From Bog-532 sp963742875 (GTDB lineage Bacteria; Actinomycetota; Actinomycetes; Streptosporangiales; Streptosporangiaceae), in the NCBI GenBank assembly GCA_963742875.1, contig CAVUNO010000022.1:62001-126000 (forward strand): a stretch of DNA of 64,000 nucleotides. The letters run 5' to 3'. The translations under genes and the position numbers were made by a program. Positions 49,101 through 57,430 of the stretch are shown here, piece by piece. Position 1 is the stretch's first letter, and each line of letters starts with the position of its first letter. Below the pieces are notes generated by a model. It was not told where the DNA came from and made no database searches. It was given only the letters and a program-made list of their open reading frames with translations.

Positions 49101-50531
49101 TCAGAACAGAGCCGACACGTGAAGGCTCGTGTTGGCTGTGCCAAGCGGGCTGAGGGCGGAAGAGAAGAACGCGAGCCGGGGATTCTCGGTCCCCACCGCG
49201 AGAAGGGTCCCGCTGGGCATTTGGTAGAGGCCGGCATAATGGCGCCCCTCGCTGTAGGAGGCGGTCAGCACGCCGGAGGCCACATCGTAAGCGCAGAGGC
49301 CCCCGGTGCGGGCCGAGCCGACGACGTAGAGCGTGTCGCCTGCTGGTGCCAGCACCGCCTTGCTCCACGGAGCGCCGTGCGGCGATGCGGGTGCCGGAAA
49401 GCGAATATGCGCCCTGACCCGGAACGAGTCCGCCGGATCGGCTACGACGGCAACGCCGGCCCCCGGCTTGGTCATGAACACGGTGCCGTCCGGGCATGTC
49501 TGCATGGTGACGGCACTCGGCTTGGCCCGGATGCGGCTGAGCGGCGCGACGGCCAGCTCAGTCACCTTTCCTGTCCGGGCGGAGCAGACCTGCACATCGC
49601 GGCCTCTGACTAGGCGCGCTACGTCACCGTTCGGAAGCGTGACGACCGGCTCCCCGGCTGGCCATGGCGCAGGGGCTGGTCCTGAAAACCTGGCCTCACC
49701 CGAACCCAGGGGGAAAACGCTCACCCGGGACAGCAGCGCCTGGCTCCGGGTCTCGGCGGGATCGCCGGGCTGCGGCTCCCTGGTCGTCCACAGCAACAGA
49801 TCGGAGTTGTTGGCGGCCGCAGTGGACAATGCGAGAGACGGCTCGATGCAGAGGTGAAATGGTCCCGTGAAGGAGCCGCTGCGCCGGTCGAAATAGGCCA
49901 GCGCATGATGCGAGCTCCAGGTTGTCGCCCACCGGCTCGTCCCGGCGCCGCCGGCCGGGTGCGCCTTCTGTATCAGGCGCCTGGTCACTGGCACCGTGAT
50001 GGCCAGGACCAGGGCGATAATCGTGGAGCCAGGGGCGAAGACCGGGGTAACGAGAATATTCGCGCCATCTGGGACGCCGGCTACGGTCACCGACCCCTGC
50101 TCGGCGATGGCTGCCGAGGCGGTGTCTATGAGGGTCAGCGTAACCCTCGCACCGTCGTCTATCTTGTGCACCGTGGCCAGGGCGGTGGTGGTCTGGTCAG
50201 GTGATGAGACTGGTGCGGCCGCGAGCTTGGTGGCGACCCGGACCGGCGCATGCCGCGGTGCTGACCGCAACGCCGGGCACATCACAGCCACGACGGACGC
50301 GCCAGGGGACGTCGCCGGGTCGGGCAAACCGTAAAGGAAGGCATACCGGAAAGCGTCCCGGCCGGATACGGCAGGCCGAACGCCCGAGCGGCGGCTCGGG
50401 TCCAGGTCCGGCAACGCTATGAGAGCACCCGTGCCGATGCCGCCCGCCAGTATCTCGCGACGGCTGAGCCCAGAGCCGTCGCGGGCAGAGCCGAATAGGC
50501 CGGCTGCGCCTTCCTGTCTTCGGAAGCGCAT
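49101..50531 (-). CDS. Tat-exported beta-propeller-like protein, unknown function
   Basis: A protein of about 476 residues from ATG 50531 (a start at 50573 is possible). The N-terminus has the twin-arginine motif LSRREILAGGIGTGALIAL, so it is folded before export through Tat. The body consists of repeating strands with GxNxLVT and DxGxV turns (VVTLPNGDVARLVRGRDVQV, CPDGTVFMTKPGAGVAVVAD, YVVGSARTGGLCAYDVASGV, MPSGTLLAVGTENPRLAFFS), the rhythm of a WD40/propeller-type repeat domain without enzyme motifs. It is the first gene of the four-gene operon to 46736. Function unknown; cell-surface binding is the neutral guess. Confidence 0.75.
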   Translation of the reverse strand: MRFRRQEGAAGLFGSARDGSGLSRREILAGGIGTGALIALPDLDPSRRSGVRPAVSGRDAFRYAFLYGLPDPATSPGASVVAVMCPALRSAPRHAPVRVATKLAAAPVSSPDQTTTALATVHKIDDGARVTLTLIDTASAAIAEQGSVTVAGVPDGANILVTPVFAPGSTIIALVLAITVPVTRRLIQKAHPAGGAGTSRWATTWSSHHALAYFDRRSGSFTGPFHLCIEPSLALSTAAANNSDLLLWTTREPQPGDPAETRSQALLSRVSVFPLGSGEARFSGPAPAPWPAGEPVVTLPNGDVARLVRGRDVQVCSARTGKVTELAVAPLSRIRAKPSAVTMQTCPDGTVFMTKPGAGVAVVADPADSFRVRAHIRFPAPASPHGAPWSKAVLAPAGDTLYVVGSARTGGLCAYDVASGVLTASYSEGRHYAGLYQMPSGTLLAVGTENPRLAFFSSALSPLGTANTSLHVSALF

Positions 50532-51262
50532 GATCGTTACTTCCCAACGCATATCGCCGAATTTAAGCGTCATTAAAGGGAGAGGACGGCGGGACTTCTT
50601 GTCGTTCAGCGGGCAGGAGCTACTTTGCGATCAGCCCAAACGCTCGATGACAGCCGTCGCTCCAGGTCAGGGATTCGTGTTTCGTACCGATACGTTAGTG
50701 GTGTCGGCGTGTAGTTCCGTTTAGGACACGCGGATACGCGCCGAATTTCGGCCTCATACCGAGATGGCGGCTGCATGCAGACCGAAAACGGGTTTGTACC
50801 CAAGCGGGAACCCAGCGGCTAGCGCGAACCGATGGGTAATTGGTTCAAATCCCCCTCGGGCGCAACAATTTCCCATAAGCGGCGAATTCAGGCACGCGGA
50901 ATCGCCACCCACGCAAGCCTCCGGCCGTGCAGGCGCTTGCCCGGCGTGTTCCCCCCTTCACGGTTTCCTGGTGCGGCTGGTGTCAGTAGTCGTCAGCCGG
51001 CGCGAAGACATCGCGTGACATCGGGGGTGTCCACCAGCCGCCCCTGCCGCTTGAGCGCATGGTGAAAGAATCACCGATCACCCCTCTCGACGTCCCGATG
51101 CACCCGCGCGCCACCGTCGTCTGGCGGCAGGATGGTTACCTCACCTCGCTTGGTCCCACGCTGGCGCTGGCACACCGGCCGGGGCTGGCTAACCGGGAAC
51201 ATCTGCCGACCGGCTCCTGTTGCACGTCATGTAACATTGCTCCAAGTGCAAATTTATATCTC
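50532..51262. promoter_or_regulatory. Divergent regulatory region with tRNA-like scar and TetR operator-type repeats
   Basis: Between the Tat-exported protein (minus) and the TetR gene (plus) no gene is supported. It contains a tRNA-3'-like element at 50841-50864. Its end (51222-51278) is AT-richer, with several TTGC/GCAA half-sites. Confidence 0.4.
50841..50864 (+). repeat. tRNA-3'-end-like element, isolated copy
   Basis: TGGTTCAAATCCCCCTCGGG followed by CGCA resembles a T-arm and acceptor strand. I searched the 100 bases upstream for the matching 5' acceptor strand and D-arm and did not find them, so it is a fragment, similar to the scars at 9.95, 12.2, 14.3 and 21.9 kb. Confidence 0.45.
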
Positions 51263-51278
51263 ATGCAAAGTTATAGTG
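51222..51278. promoter_or_regulatory. Candidate TetR operator/promoter
   Basis: GTTGCACGTCATGTAAC (51221-51237) is an imperfect dyad, TTGC-TCCAAGT-GCAA follows (51238-51252), and direct repeats TGCAAATTTATA / TGCAAAGTTATA lie just before the start codon (the latter holding a TATAGT -10-like box). This is typical of an autoregulated TetR promoter driving an efflux gene. Confidence 0.45.
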
Positions 51279-51286
51279 AGCGCACG

Positions 51287-52024
51287 ATGACCCTGGCAAC
51301 TACGGCTTCCGGCGGCAAGCCTCGCGTCTCCCTGCGCGAGCGCAAGAAGCTGGCTACCCGCCGGTCGCTCCGCCGGATAGCGCTGGACCTGGTGGCCGAG
51401 CGCGGCTTTGCGCGCGTCACCGTGGACGACATCGCCGAAGCGGCGGATGTGTCGCCGCGCACGTTCTTCAACTACTTCCCGTCCAAGGAGGCGGCGCTCT
51501 TCGGGACCGATCCAGACCGGGCCTCCGAACTGCGCCAGCGCATCGTGCAGCAAGCGCCCGGCGAGCCCATTCTTGATGCGCTGCGCATGGTTATGGTCAG
51601 CGACGCCCAGGCAGTGGCCGATGAGCTCAGTGAGCTCGGCGGCGACCCGGCGGAGTGGCTGAGCCGGATGAAGGAGGCCCGTGCCGACCCGCACCTGCGC
51701 GCGGCCCACGCGGCGCAGATGGCGATGGTCGAGCGAGCCATCACCGAAGGGCTCGCCGAGCGGCTCGGCACCGATCCGGAACGCGATCCCTATCCGGGGC
51801 TGCTGGCCGCCACGGCGTCCGGCGTGTTCCGCGCGAGCATGACGTTCTGGGCCAGTTCCGGCGGGACGGTGCCGCTCAGCCAGCTCATCGACCTGGCGTT
51901 CCGGGCGGTCGCCGAGGGCCTGCCCGAGCGCTGCGATCTCCGTCACGTCTGTGCCAGCCCGGGGGGACGCCCCCCCCAGACCCCCCTGCCAGGGCCCGTG
52001 CCGGACAGGAAGGACAACCACTGA
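51287..52024 (+). CDS. TetR/AcrR-family regulator of the adjacent efflux pump
   Basis: A regulator of about 245 residues from ATG 51287 (51263 is possible). The winged N-terminus TRRSLRRIALDLVAERGFAR, VTVDDIAEAADVSPRTFFNY and FPSKEAALFG is the TetR helix-turn-helix. The C-terminal ligand domain (LIDLAFRAVAEGL) resembles repressors of DHA2-type drug exporters, ending in a disordered proline-rich tail. Its TGA overlaps the ATG of the transporter by one base (TGATG), so the two are co-translated. Palindromic sites in front of it suggest self-repression relieved by the transporter's substrate. Confidence 0.87.
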   Translation: MTLATTASGGKPRVSLRERKKLATRRSLRRIALDLVAERGFARVTVDDIAEAADVSPRTFFNYFPSKEAALFGTDPDRASELRQRIVQQAPGEPILDALRMVMVSDAQAVADELSELGGDPAEWLSRMKEARADPHLRAAHAAQMAMVERAITEGLAERLGTDPERDPYPGLLAATASGVFRASMTFWASSGGTVPLSQLIDLAFRAVAEGLPERCDLRHVCASPGGRPPQTPLPGPVPDRKDNH

Positions 52025-53736
52025 TGGCCTCAGCCACTCCCGCGCCCGCCGCGGACGTCGCCGGCAACGGCGCCCTGCCGGGGCTCAGCCGCCGCCGCAT
52101 CCTGATCATCATCGGCGCGCTCATGCTCGGCATGCTGCTCGCCGCGCTGGACCAGACGATCGTGTCCACGGCGCTGCCGACGATCGTCGGGGACCTCAAG
52201 GGCGGTTCGCACATCGCCTGGGTGATCACCGCCTACCTGCTCGCCACCACGGTGTCCACGCCGCTGTGGGGCAAGCTGGGCGATCAGTACGGCCGGAAGA
52301 TCTTCTTCCAGGCCGCGATCGTCATCTTCCTGGCCGGCTCGATCCTGTCCGGCCTGAGCACGTCCATGATGGAGCTCATCGCGTTCCGCGCGGTGCAGGG
52401 CCTGGGCAGCGGCGGGCTGATGGTCGGCGCGCAGGCGATCGTCGGCGACATCGTCTCGCCCCGCGAGCGCGGCCGGTACGTGGGGCTGTTCGGCGCGGTC
52501 TTCGGCTTCGCCAGCGTGATCGGCCCGCTGCTCGGCGGGGTGTTCGTTGACAACCTGACCTGGCGGTGGATCTTCTACATCAACGTGCCGATCGGCGTGA
52601 TCGCGCTGATCGTAGTGGCCATCCAGGTGCCAGGTCACCTGCGCCGGGTGCACCACGTCATCGATTACCTCGGCACCGCCGCGCTGTCGCTCGCCGTCAC
52701 CTCGCTAATCCTGCTGACCAGCCTGGGCGGCACGACCTACCCGTGGCGGTCGGCACCCATCTACCTCCTGGGCGTGGCCGGGGTACTGCTGATCGGCGTG
52801 TTCGTGCTGGTCGAGCGGCGGGCCGCCGAGCCGATCCTGCCACTGCACCTGTTCAAGCTGCGCACCTTCTCGGTGACCAGCCTGGTCGGCTTCATTGTCG
52901 GCTTCGCGATGTTTGGCGCGATTACCTACCTGCCCGCGTTCTTCCAGGTCGTCCGCGGCATCTCGCCGACCATCTCCGGGGTGTACCTGCTCCCGCTGAT
53001 GGCCGGGCTGCTATTGGTCTCGATCACGTCTGGGCAGATCATCTCGAAGACCGGCAAGTACCGGTTCTTCCCCATCGCTGGCACCGCGCTGATGACCCTG
53101 GGCATGTACCTGCTGTCGCTGATGGGCGTGACCACCCCGACCGCCCTGGAAGCCCTGTATATGCTGGTACTCGGCATGGGCATCGGCGGCGTCATGCAGG
53201 TGCTGGTCATCATCGTGCAGAACGGCGTGCCGCACAGCGAACTGGGCGTCGCCACCTCCGGTGCCACCTTCTTCCGCTCGATCGGCGGGTCGTTCGGTAC
53301 CGCGATCTTCGGCGCCATCTTCTCCAATGTACTAATCGGCAACCTGGCCAGGCACCTGCACGGGGTCACCTTGCCGCACGGCTTCAGCAGCGCGGACGCC
53401 ACCCCGGCGCTGCTATCCCACCTGCCCGCCGTGGTGCACGCGGGCTTCGTGGCTGGCTATGCCGAGTCGATCCAGACCGTGTTCCTGGTCGCGGTGCCGA
53501 TCGCCGCGCTCGCCTTCCTGGCCACCTGGCTGATCCCGCAGGTGGAGCTCAAGCAATGGCCTGAGGCCGGCACAGGGGTACCCGACGCGGGCAAGGACGC
53601 GGGCACGGCGGTGGCGGGCGCCACCACGGTGCCGGAGGCGCTGCCCGGCGGCGACGACTCCCGGCAGGCCATACCTCAGCCACCGCTGGCCCACGAGGCA
53701 CTGGACCCGCAGGACACCGGCCGCGCCGATCCGTGA
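52024..53736 (+). CDS. DHA2-type MFS drug exporter (EmrB/QacA family)
   Basis: A 570-residue, 14-helix proton antiporter. Motif C-like GMLLAALDQTIVSTALPTIV, motif A LWGKLGDQYGRKIFFQAAIV, and the helix-5 region VFGFASVIGPLLGGVFVDNL with WRWIFYINVPIGV, all typical of the QacA/EmrB group. The substrate is unpredictable: antiseptics, antibiotics or own secondary metabolites. ATG 52024 overlaps the TetR stop, forming a regulator-pump operon. The last 50 residues are a hydrophilic, disordered tail (VTTVPEALPGGDDS-type). Confidence 0.92.
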   Translation: MASATPAPAADVAGNGALPGLSRRRILIIIGALMLGMLLAALDQTIVSTALPTIVGDLKGGSHIAWVITAYLLATTVSTPLWGKLGDQYGRKIFFQAAIVIFLAGSILSGLSTSMMELIAFRAVQGLGSGGLMVGAQAIVGDIVSPRERGRYVGLFGAVFGFASVIGPLLGGVFVDNLTWRWIFYINVPIGVIALIVVAIQVPGHLRRVHHVIDYLGTAALSLAVTSLILLTSLGGTTYPWRSAPIYLLGVAGVLLIGVFVLVERRAAEPILPLHLFKLRTFSVTSLVGFIVGFAMFGAITYLPAFFQVVRGISPTISGVYLLPLMAGLLLVSITSGQIISKTGKYRFFPIAGTALMTLGMYLLSLMGVTTPTALEALYMLVLGMGIGGVMQVLVIIVQNGVPHSELGVATSGATFFRSIGGSFGTAIFGAIFSNVLIGNLARHLHGVTLPHGFSSADATPALLSHLPAVVHAGFVAGYAESIQTVFLVAVPIAALAFLATWLIPQVELKQWPEAGTGVPDAGKDAGTAVAGATTVPEALPGGDDSRQAIPQPPLAHEALDPQDTGRADP

Positions 53737-53774
53737 CCTAGCTGCAGCACGGTCACCGACCCTAGGAGCTCATC

Positions 53775-54755
53775 GTGAAGGTGCTCATCGTGGGCGCGGG
53801 CGTGATCGGAACCGTCTACGGGGCGCACCTCGCGGCGGCGGGCAACACCGTCTCGGTGCTCAGTCACGGGGCGAGGACCGATGAAGTCGCCACTGGAGGA
53901 CTTTCCGCCCGGGATGTCCTTGGCGGTGAGCACGCCCGCGCGGAAACCGCCGTCGTGCCGGATGCCAGCGGCGACTATGACGTCGTCCTGGTGGCGGTCC
54001 GGCGTGATCAGCTGGTCTCGGCATGCGCCGGACTCACCGGCCTGGCCGGGAAGCCAGCCCTCGTCTTCTTCGGCAACAATCCGGCAGGTAGGTCCGCCAT
54101 CACCGGCGAATTGCCCGGCGATACCTACCTCGGATTCCCTGGCGTCGGCGGCGTCATGACCGGCGGGACCGCGGACTACGTCCGCATCCGGCAGCAGCCG
54201 ACGGCCTTGCCGCAGACCTCTGATCCCCGGCTGGCAACGCTCGAAGCGGCCCTCGCGGCCCGCGGGTTCGCTGTCCAGCGGGTAGCTGACATGGACGGAT
54301 GGCTCGCCTACCACGCCGCATTCGTCGCGTGCATCGCGGCGGCCCTCTTCCGGTGCGGAATCGATCCCGTCCGCCTCGCCAGCGACCGCGCAACCCTGAC
54401 TCTCATGTGCCAGGCCATCACCGAGGCATTCGCCGCCCTGCGCGCTAGCGGCACGGCAGGGCTGCCGCGCAACCTCGCTGTATTGCACAGCCCGCTGCTC
54501 AAAGTGATTGCCGTCCGCTACTGGGCACGGACCATGCGCTCGCCTGCCGGCGAGCTCTGCTTCGCCGCGCACACGAGGCACGCCGGGTCCGAGATGCGGG
54601 CCCTGGGCCACGACATGGCGGCCCGGATCACGAACTCACCCGCCCTGACGAAGCTGCTCGGGTCTTTATCCGCGGCGGATTCGCCGCCGTGTCCCGACGC
54701 TGTCATTCTGGCTGGTCAGGCGGATAGACACGGGTGCCGGGTGGGCGTAGGGTGA
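53775..54755 (+). CDS. Ketopantoate reductase-family (PanE/ApbA-like) oxidoreductase
   Basis: A 326-residue protein with an N-terminal dinucleotide fold KVLIVGAGVIGTVYGAHLAA and the family strand DVVLVAVRRDQLVSACAGLT, then FFGNNPAGRSAI and a helical C-terminal domain. PanE reduces 2-dehydropantoate with NADPH; the C-terminal lysine (K..N) region is not clearly present here (DGWLAYHAAFVACIAAALFR), so this is more likely a paralog with another substrate. RBS CTAGGAG precedes the GTG start by a few bases. It may be co-transcribed with the efflux pump (38-base gap). Confidence 0.8.
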   Translation: MKVLIVGAGVIGTVYGAHLAAAGNTVSVLSHGARTDEVATGGLSARDVLGGEHARAETAVVPDASGDYDVVLVAVRRDQLVSACAGLTGLAGKPALVFFGNNPAGRSAITGELPGDTYLGFPGVGGVMTGGTADYVRIRQQPTALPQTSDPRLATLEAALAARGFAVQRVADMDGWLAYHAAFVACIAAALFRCGIDPVRLASDRATLTLMCQAITEAFAALRASGTAGLPRNLAVLHSPLLKVIAVRYWARTMRSPAGELCFAAHTRHAGSEMRALGHDMAARITNSPALTKLLGSLSAADSPPCPDAVILAGQADRHGCRVGVG

Positions 54756-55007
54756 GGTTTGCTCCGGACCCTGGCAGCTGCCCCGTGAAATTGGCGGGAG
54801 CGGCGCAGGACGGAGTTTTTTGTGTCCGGGCCCGACGCCGGAAAGGCGCAACGGCGCAGAAAGGGCAAGAGCCCGCCAGGCGTAATTTCTCCCATCGCGA
54901 CCTGTCGCGCAGGACCGATTACCCACACGTCAATTCTTCACTGACTGAGGAGTCGGTCATGGGCATCCCGATTCCGCTCGGCTGCCGGCGCGAAGCCATG
55001 TATGTCC
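54756..55007. other. Gap before the desaturase relic
   Basis: About 250 bases; short ATG-led frame at 54961 has no family resemblance, nothing else seen. Confidence 0.3.
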
Positions 55008-55092
55008 TTGTCCTCACTGCAGCACGTCACCTGGTCGGTCAACTCGCTGTGCCACCTCATCGGCGCCCGCCCCTACGCCACCCGCCGCTGTG
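55008..55092 (+). pseudogene. Fatty-acid desaturase (SCD-type) fragment
   Basis: SSLQHVTWSVNSLCHLIGAR then PYATRR is the third-histidine-box region of acyl-CoA/stearoyl-ACP-type desaturases ('HVTWSVNSLCHMWG.RPF'). Only about 28 codons remain and both flanks are unrelated. Confidence 0.6.
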
Positions 55093-55946
55093 ACCGCGCC
55101 ACCAGCCTGCGGCCTTCAGCCCGCAGGCGCCGCCGTCCGGCCCCGGACTGCCCGCAAGCTCCTCCGGCCCGCGGTGTCGGCCGTCCTCATCGCGGCCGCG
55201 TTCGGGTTCGCCCTGCCGCATGTCGCGTCCTATCGCAGCGTGTGGGCCAGCGTGTGCGCGATGAGCTGGCCGTACGCCCTGCTCGTCGGCACCGCCGCTA
55301 CCGCCAGCATGGCCGCTTACTGGATCACGATCCGCGCGGTACTGCCGTGGATCCGGGTGCGCCAGGCGGCAGCGGTCAGCCTCGGCTCGAACGCGGTCGC
55401 CAACACCCTGCCCGCCGGCGGCGCCCTCGCCATGGGCGTCAGCTGGGCGATGCTCTCCAGCTGGGGCCTCAGCGCGGCCGATTACGTCCTCTACACCCTG
55501 GTGACCGGGATCTGGAACGTCTTCGCCCTGCTGGGCCTGCCCGTGCTCGCCCTGCTGGTCATGGCCACGGACAGGCGGCCCGGCGCCGCGCTGATCACGG
55601 CCGCAGCCGTGCCCTGGCAGACCTCCCTGGCCGCGTTCGCGTTCATCCGGCTGCTCACCGCCCTGCCCATCACGCCCGGCGGCCTCGGGATCACCGAACT
55701 CGGGCTGGTCGGAACCCTGGCCGCGGTGCCGGCCACGCAGTCGGCGCCCAGGTAACAGCCGCCGTCCTGCTGTACCGGGCCATCACCTACCTGCCGCCGA
55801 TCCCCCTCGGCGCCCTCGCCTGCCTCGCCTGGCGGCACGCACCCGCACTCATCAGCATCCGGCCACAGCAGACGTCACAACCATCCGATAGCCGAAGGCC
55901 GCAGGCAGCAGCGGTCATGAACCGAACTCCATATTCGGAGGTGTAG
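55090..55946 (+). pseudogene. Lysylphosphatidylglycerol synthase-type membrane protein, frameshifted
   Basis: A membrane protein of the UPF0104/LPG synthase TM family: MSWPYALLVGTAATASMAAY, TIRAVLPWIRVRQAAAVSLG, ANTLPAGGALAMGVSWAML, YTLVTGIWNVFALLGLPVLA and the signature TALPITPGGLGITELGLVG. Near 55730 the frame shifts; homology continues in another frame (VGAQVTAAVLLYRAITYLPP, PLGALACLAWRH) to a stop at 55946. Without the indel the protein would be about 285 residues, normal for the family. An intact N-terminal 220-residue product would lack the last helix. Confidence 0.7.
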
Positions 55947-55971
55947 ATCCCCCGCCGCTGCCAACGCTGCG

Positions 55972-56133
55972 TCAGCCCGGCTTAGGCCGGCTAGGCCTGA
56001 CGGTCGCGGAAAAGCCGACGGTCCCGCAGATGACGTCGCTAGCCAGCTGGGTCAGCGGGTGGTTCTGGTCACGGGCATAGCGGCAAAGTCCCACCACGCC
56101 TCGTCGTGCCGGCCGCAGGTTGGCCGGCACCAC
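55972..56133 (-). CDS. Possible small protein downstream of the PAQR gene
   Basis: A minus-strand frame from GTG 56133 (VVPANLRPARRGVVGLCRYA, then RDQNHPLTQLASDVI) to TGA 55972, 53 codons. The helical, protein-like composition and its position 25 bases after the hemolysin-III-type gene suggest a real small gene or a fragment. I do not recognise it. Confidence 0.25.
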   Translation of the reverse strand: MVPANLRPARRGVVGLCRYARDQNHPLTQLASDVICGTVGFSATVRPSRPKPG

Positions 56134-56157
56134 GACCTGGTCATAGAGGCCTCCGCC

Positions 56158-56916
56158 TCAGTGGATGAACAGCGCTATCGCGACGTACTGGCAGGCCGCG
56201 GCGGCGCAGACGTAGACATGAAAGACCTCGTGGTAGCCGAACACCGACGGGTACGGGTCGGGCCAGCGACGATGATAGGAAAACGCTCCGGCTATATAGA
56301 GCAGGCCACCCGCGAGTATCAGTGCCGCGGGAGCGACGCCGGCATGGATCCACACCCACGGCAGCGCAAGGCCGGCCGCGCAGCCCAGCCCGACGAACGT
56401 CGCGCCGACCAGAAGCTCTGGTGCGCTCATCCACGCCAGGTGAATCGCAGCCGCGGCGAGTGTCAGTGTCCACATCACGACCACGCAGGCCAGCCCGAAG
56501 GCGCCGCGCGCGGTGAGCAGGAAAACGGGGGTTGCCGTACCCGCGATGAGGAAGAAGATCATCGCGTGGTCCAGGCGCTGCAGGCGCTGCCTCCAGACGG
56601 CAGTCCAGGTACCGCGGTGATACAGAGCGCTGAACCCGAACAGCGCGCTCACGCTGACCGAGTAGACCGCGACCGCCGTGATCTGCGTGGCCCCGTGCGC
56701 GCGAGCCAGCAGCAGCGGGCCGAGCACCAGCGACGCCCCGAACCAGAACAAGTGCAGCCAGCCGCGAAGGACCGGCTTGGCGTAGTAGACGCGGCGCCGG
56801 GCATCGTAAAGCGGACCCGCGGGGGACGAGCCTATGGCCGTCACCGTCGCCTCCATCTCTGCGTGCAGCCGGAAACGTGAAAACTCCGGATCCTGCGCGG
56901 CTCCCGCTGTGTGCAC
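56158..56916 (-). CDS. Hemolysin III/PAQR-family membrane protein (TrhA-like)
   Basis: A 252-residue, seven-helix PAQR protein. Recognisable blocks are PVLRGWLHLFWFGASLVLGP (with the conserved His), VSVSALFGFSALYHRGTWTA, RQRLQRLDHAMIFFLIAGTA (LDHxxI), and FGYHEVFHVYVCAAAACQYV (HEVFH, the other zinc ligands). The bacterial members act in membrane-stress or energetics adaptation rather than haemolysis. The start codon is GTG 56916; ATG 56856 (MEATVTAIG) is an equally plausible start. The five conserved residues forming the zinc site are present. Confidence 0.9.
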   Translation of the reverse strand: MHTAGAAQDPEFSRFRLHAEMEATVTAIGSSPAGPLYDARRRVYYAKPVLRGWLHLFWFGASLVLGPLLLARAHGATQITAVAVYSVSVSALFGFSALYHRGTWTAVWRQRLQRLDHAMIFFLIAGTATPVFLLTARGAFGLACVVVMWTLTLAAAAIHLAWMSAPELLVGATFVGLGCAAGLALPWVWIHAGVAPAALILAGGLLYIAGAFSYHRRWPDPYPSVFGYHEVFHVYVCAAAACQYVAIALFIH

Positions 56917-57194
56917 GGGCGCCGCTGCCGGGTCCGGAGCAGCCCCCCTACCCTACGCTTGCCAATCCGGTCTTCACAGCGTCGGCCGGGCGGTGAAATG
57001 ACGGCTCGGCAGGGGGTGAACTCATCGCGCCCGGGGTGTGCTGCTGAGCGGGCTCATCCAGTCCGCGCGCAGCGCGTTGCGGCCATTGAGATGCCCGGCC
57101 GAGTGGTACGGCCGGAACCGGATGAAGATCTCGTGGCGGTGGAATGGCCTGGCCCGGTCGGCTTCGATCACCTGGCGGTGGGCGCCATCGCCAC
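56917..57194. other. Gap upstream of the TetR stub
   Basis: About 280 bases between divergent features. No gene or strong regulatory motif recognised. Confidence 0.3.
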
Positions 57195-57430
57195 GGCAGC
57201 CGTAGGCGTATTCCCGCCCTGTACCGTCACTTCGAGTCGAAGAAAGACCTGTACCTCACCCTGCTCCGCCGCCATCGCGAAGAGCTCGCGGCCGCCGCCC
57301 TCGCCGAAGCCCACATGGACGACGACGTGCCGGCGCGCCTGCGCGCCACGCCTGGTTCGCGCACGTCGAAGCGCACCCGTACACCTGGCGGATGCTGTTC
57401 CGGGACACGACCGGCGATACGCGCAGATCC
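57195..57430 (+). pseudogene. TetR-family regulator, N-terminal stub with frameshift
   Basis: IPALYRHFESKKDLYLTLLR then RHREELAAAALAEAH and DDDVPARLRA is the end of a TetR HTH (recognition helix ALYRHFESKKDLY) and start of its second helix pair. At about 57352 the frame shifts; the other frame continues AWFAHVEAHPYTWRMLFRDT. Both the beginning of the HTH and the C-terminal ligand domain are absent. It is joined at about 57430 to the antisense of a HerA-like gene. Confidence 0.6.

Noticed and set aside
50764..50870. Possible tRNA gene at the TGGTTCAAATCC element
   Set aside because: No matching acceptor 5' strand, D-arm or anticodon arm within 100 bases; kept only as a tRNA-like fragment.
52030..52656. 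Antisense open frame opposite the MFS exporter
   Set aside because: His/Asp/Arg-rich, characteristic of the complement of membrane-protein codons; no features of its own.
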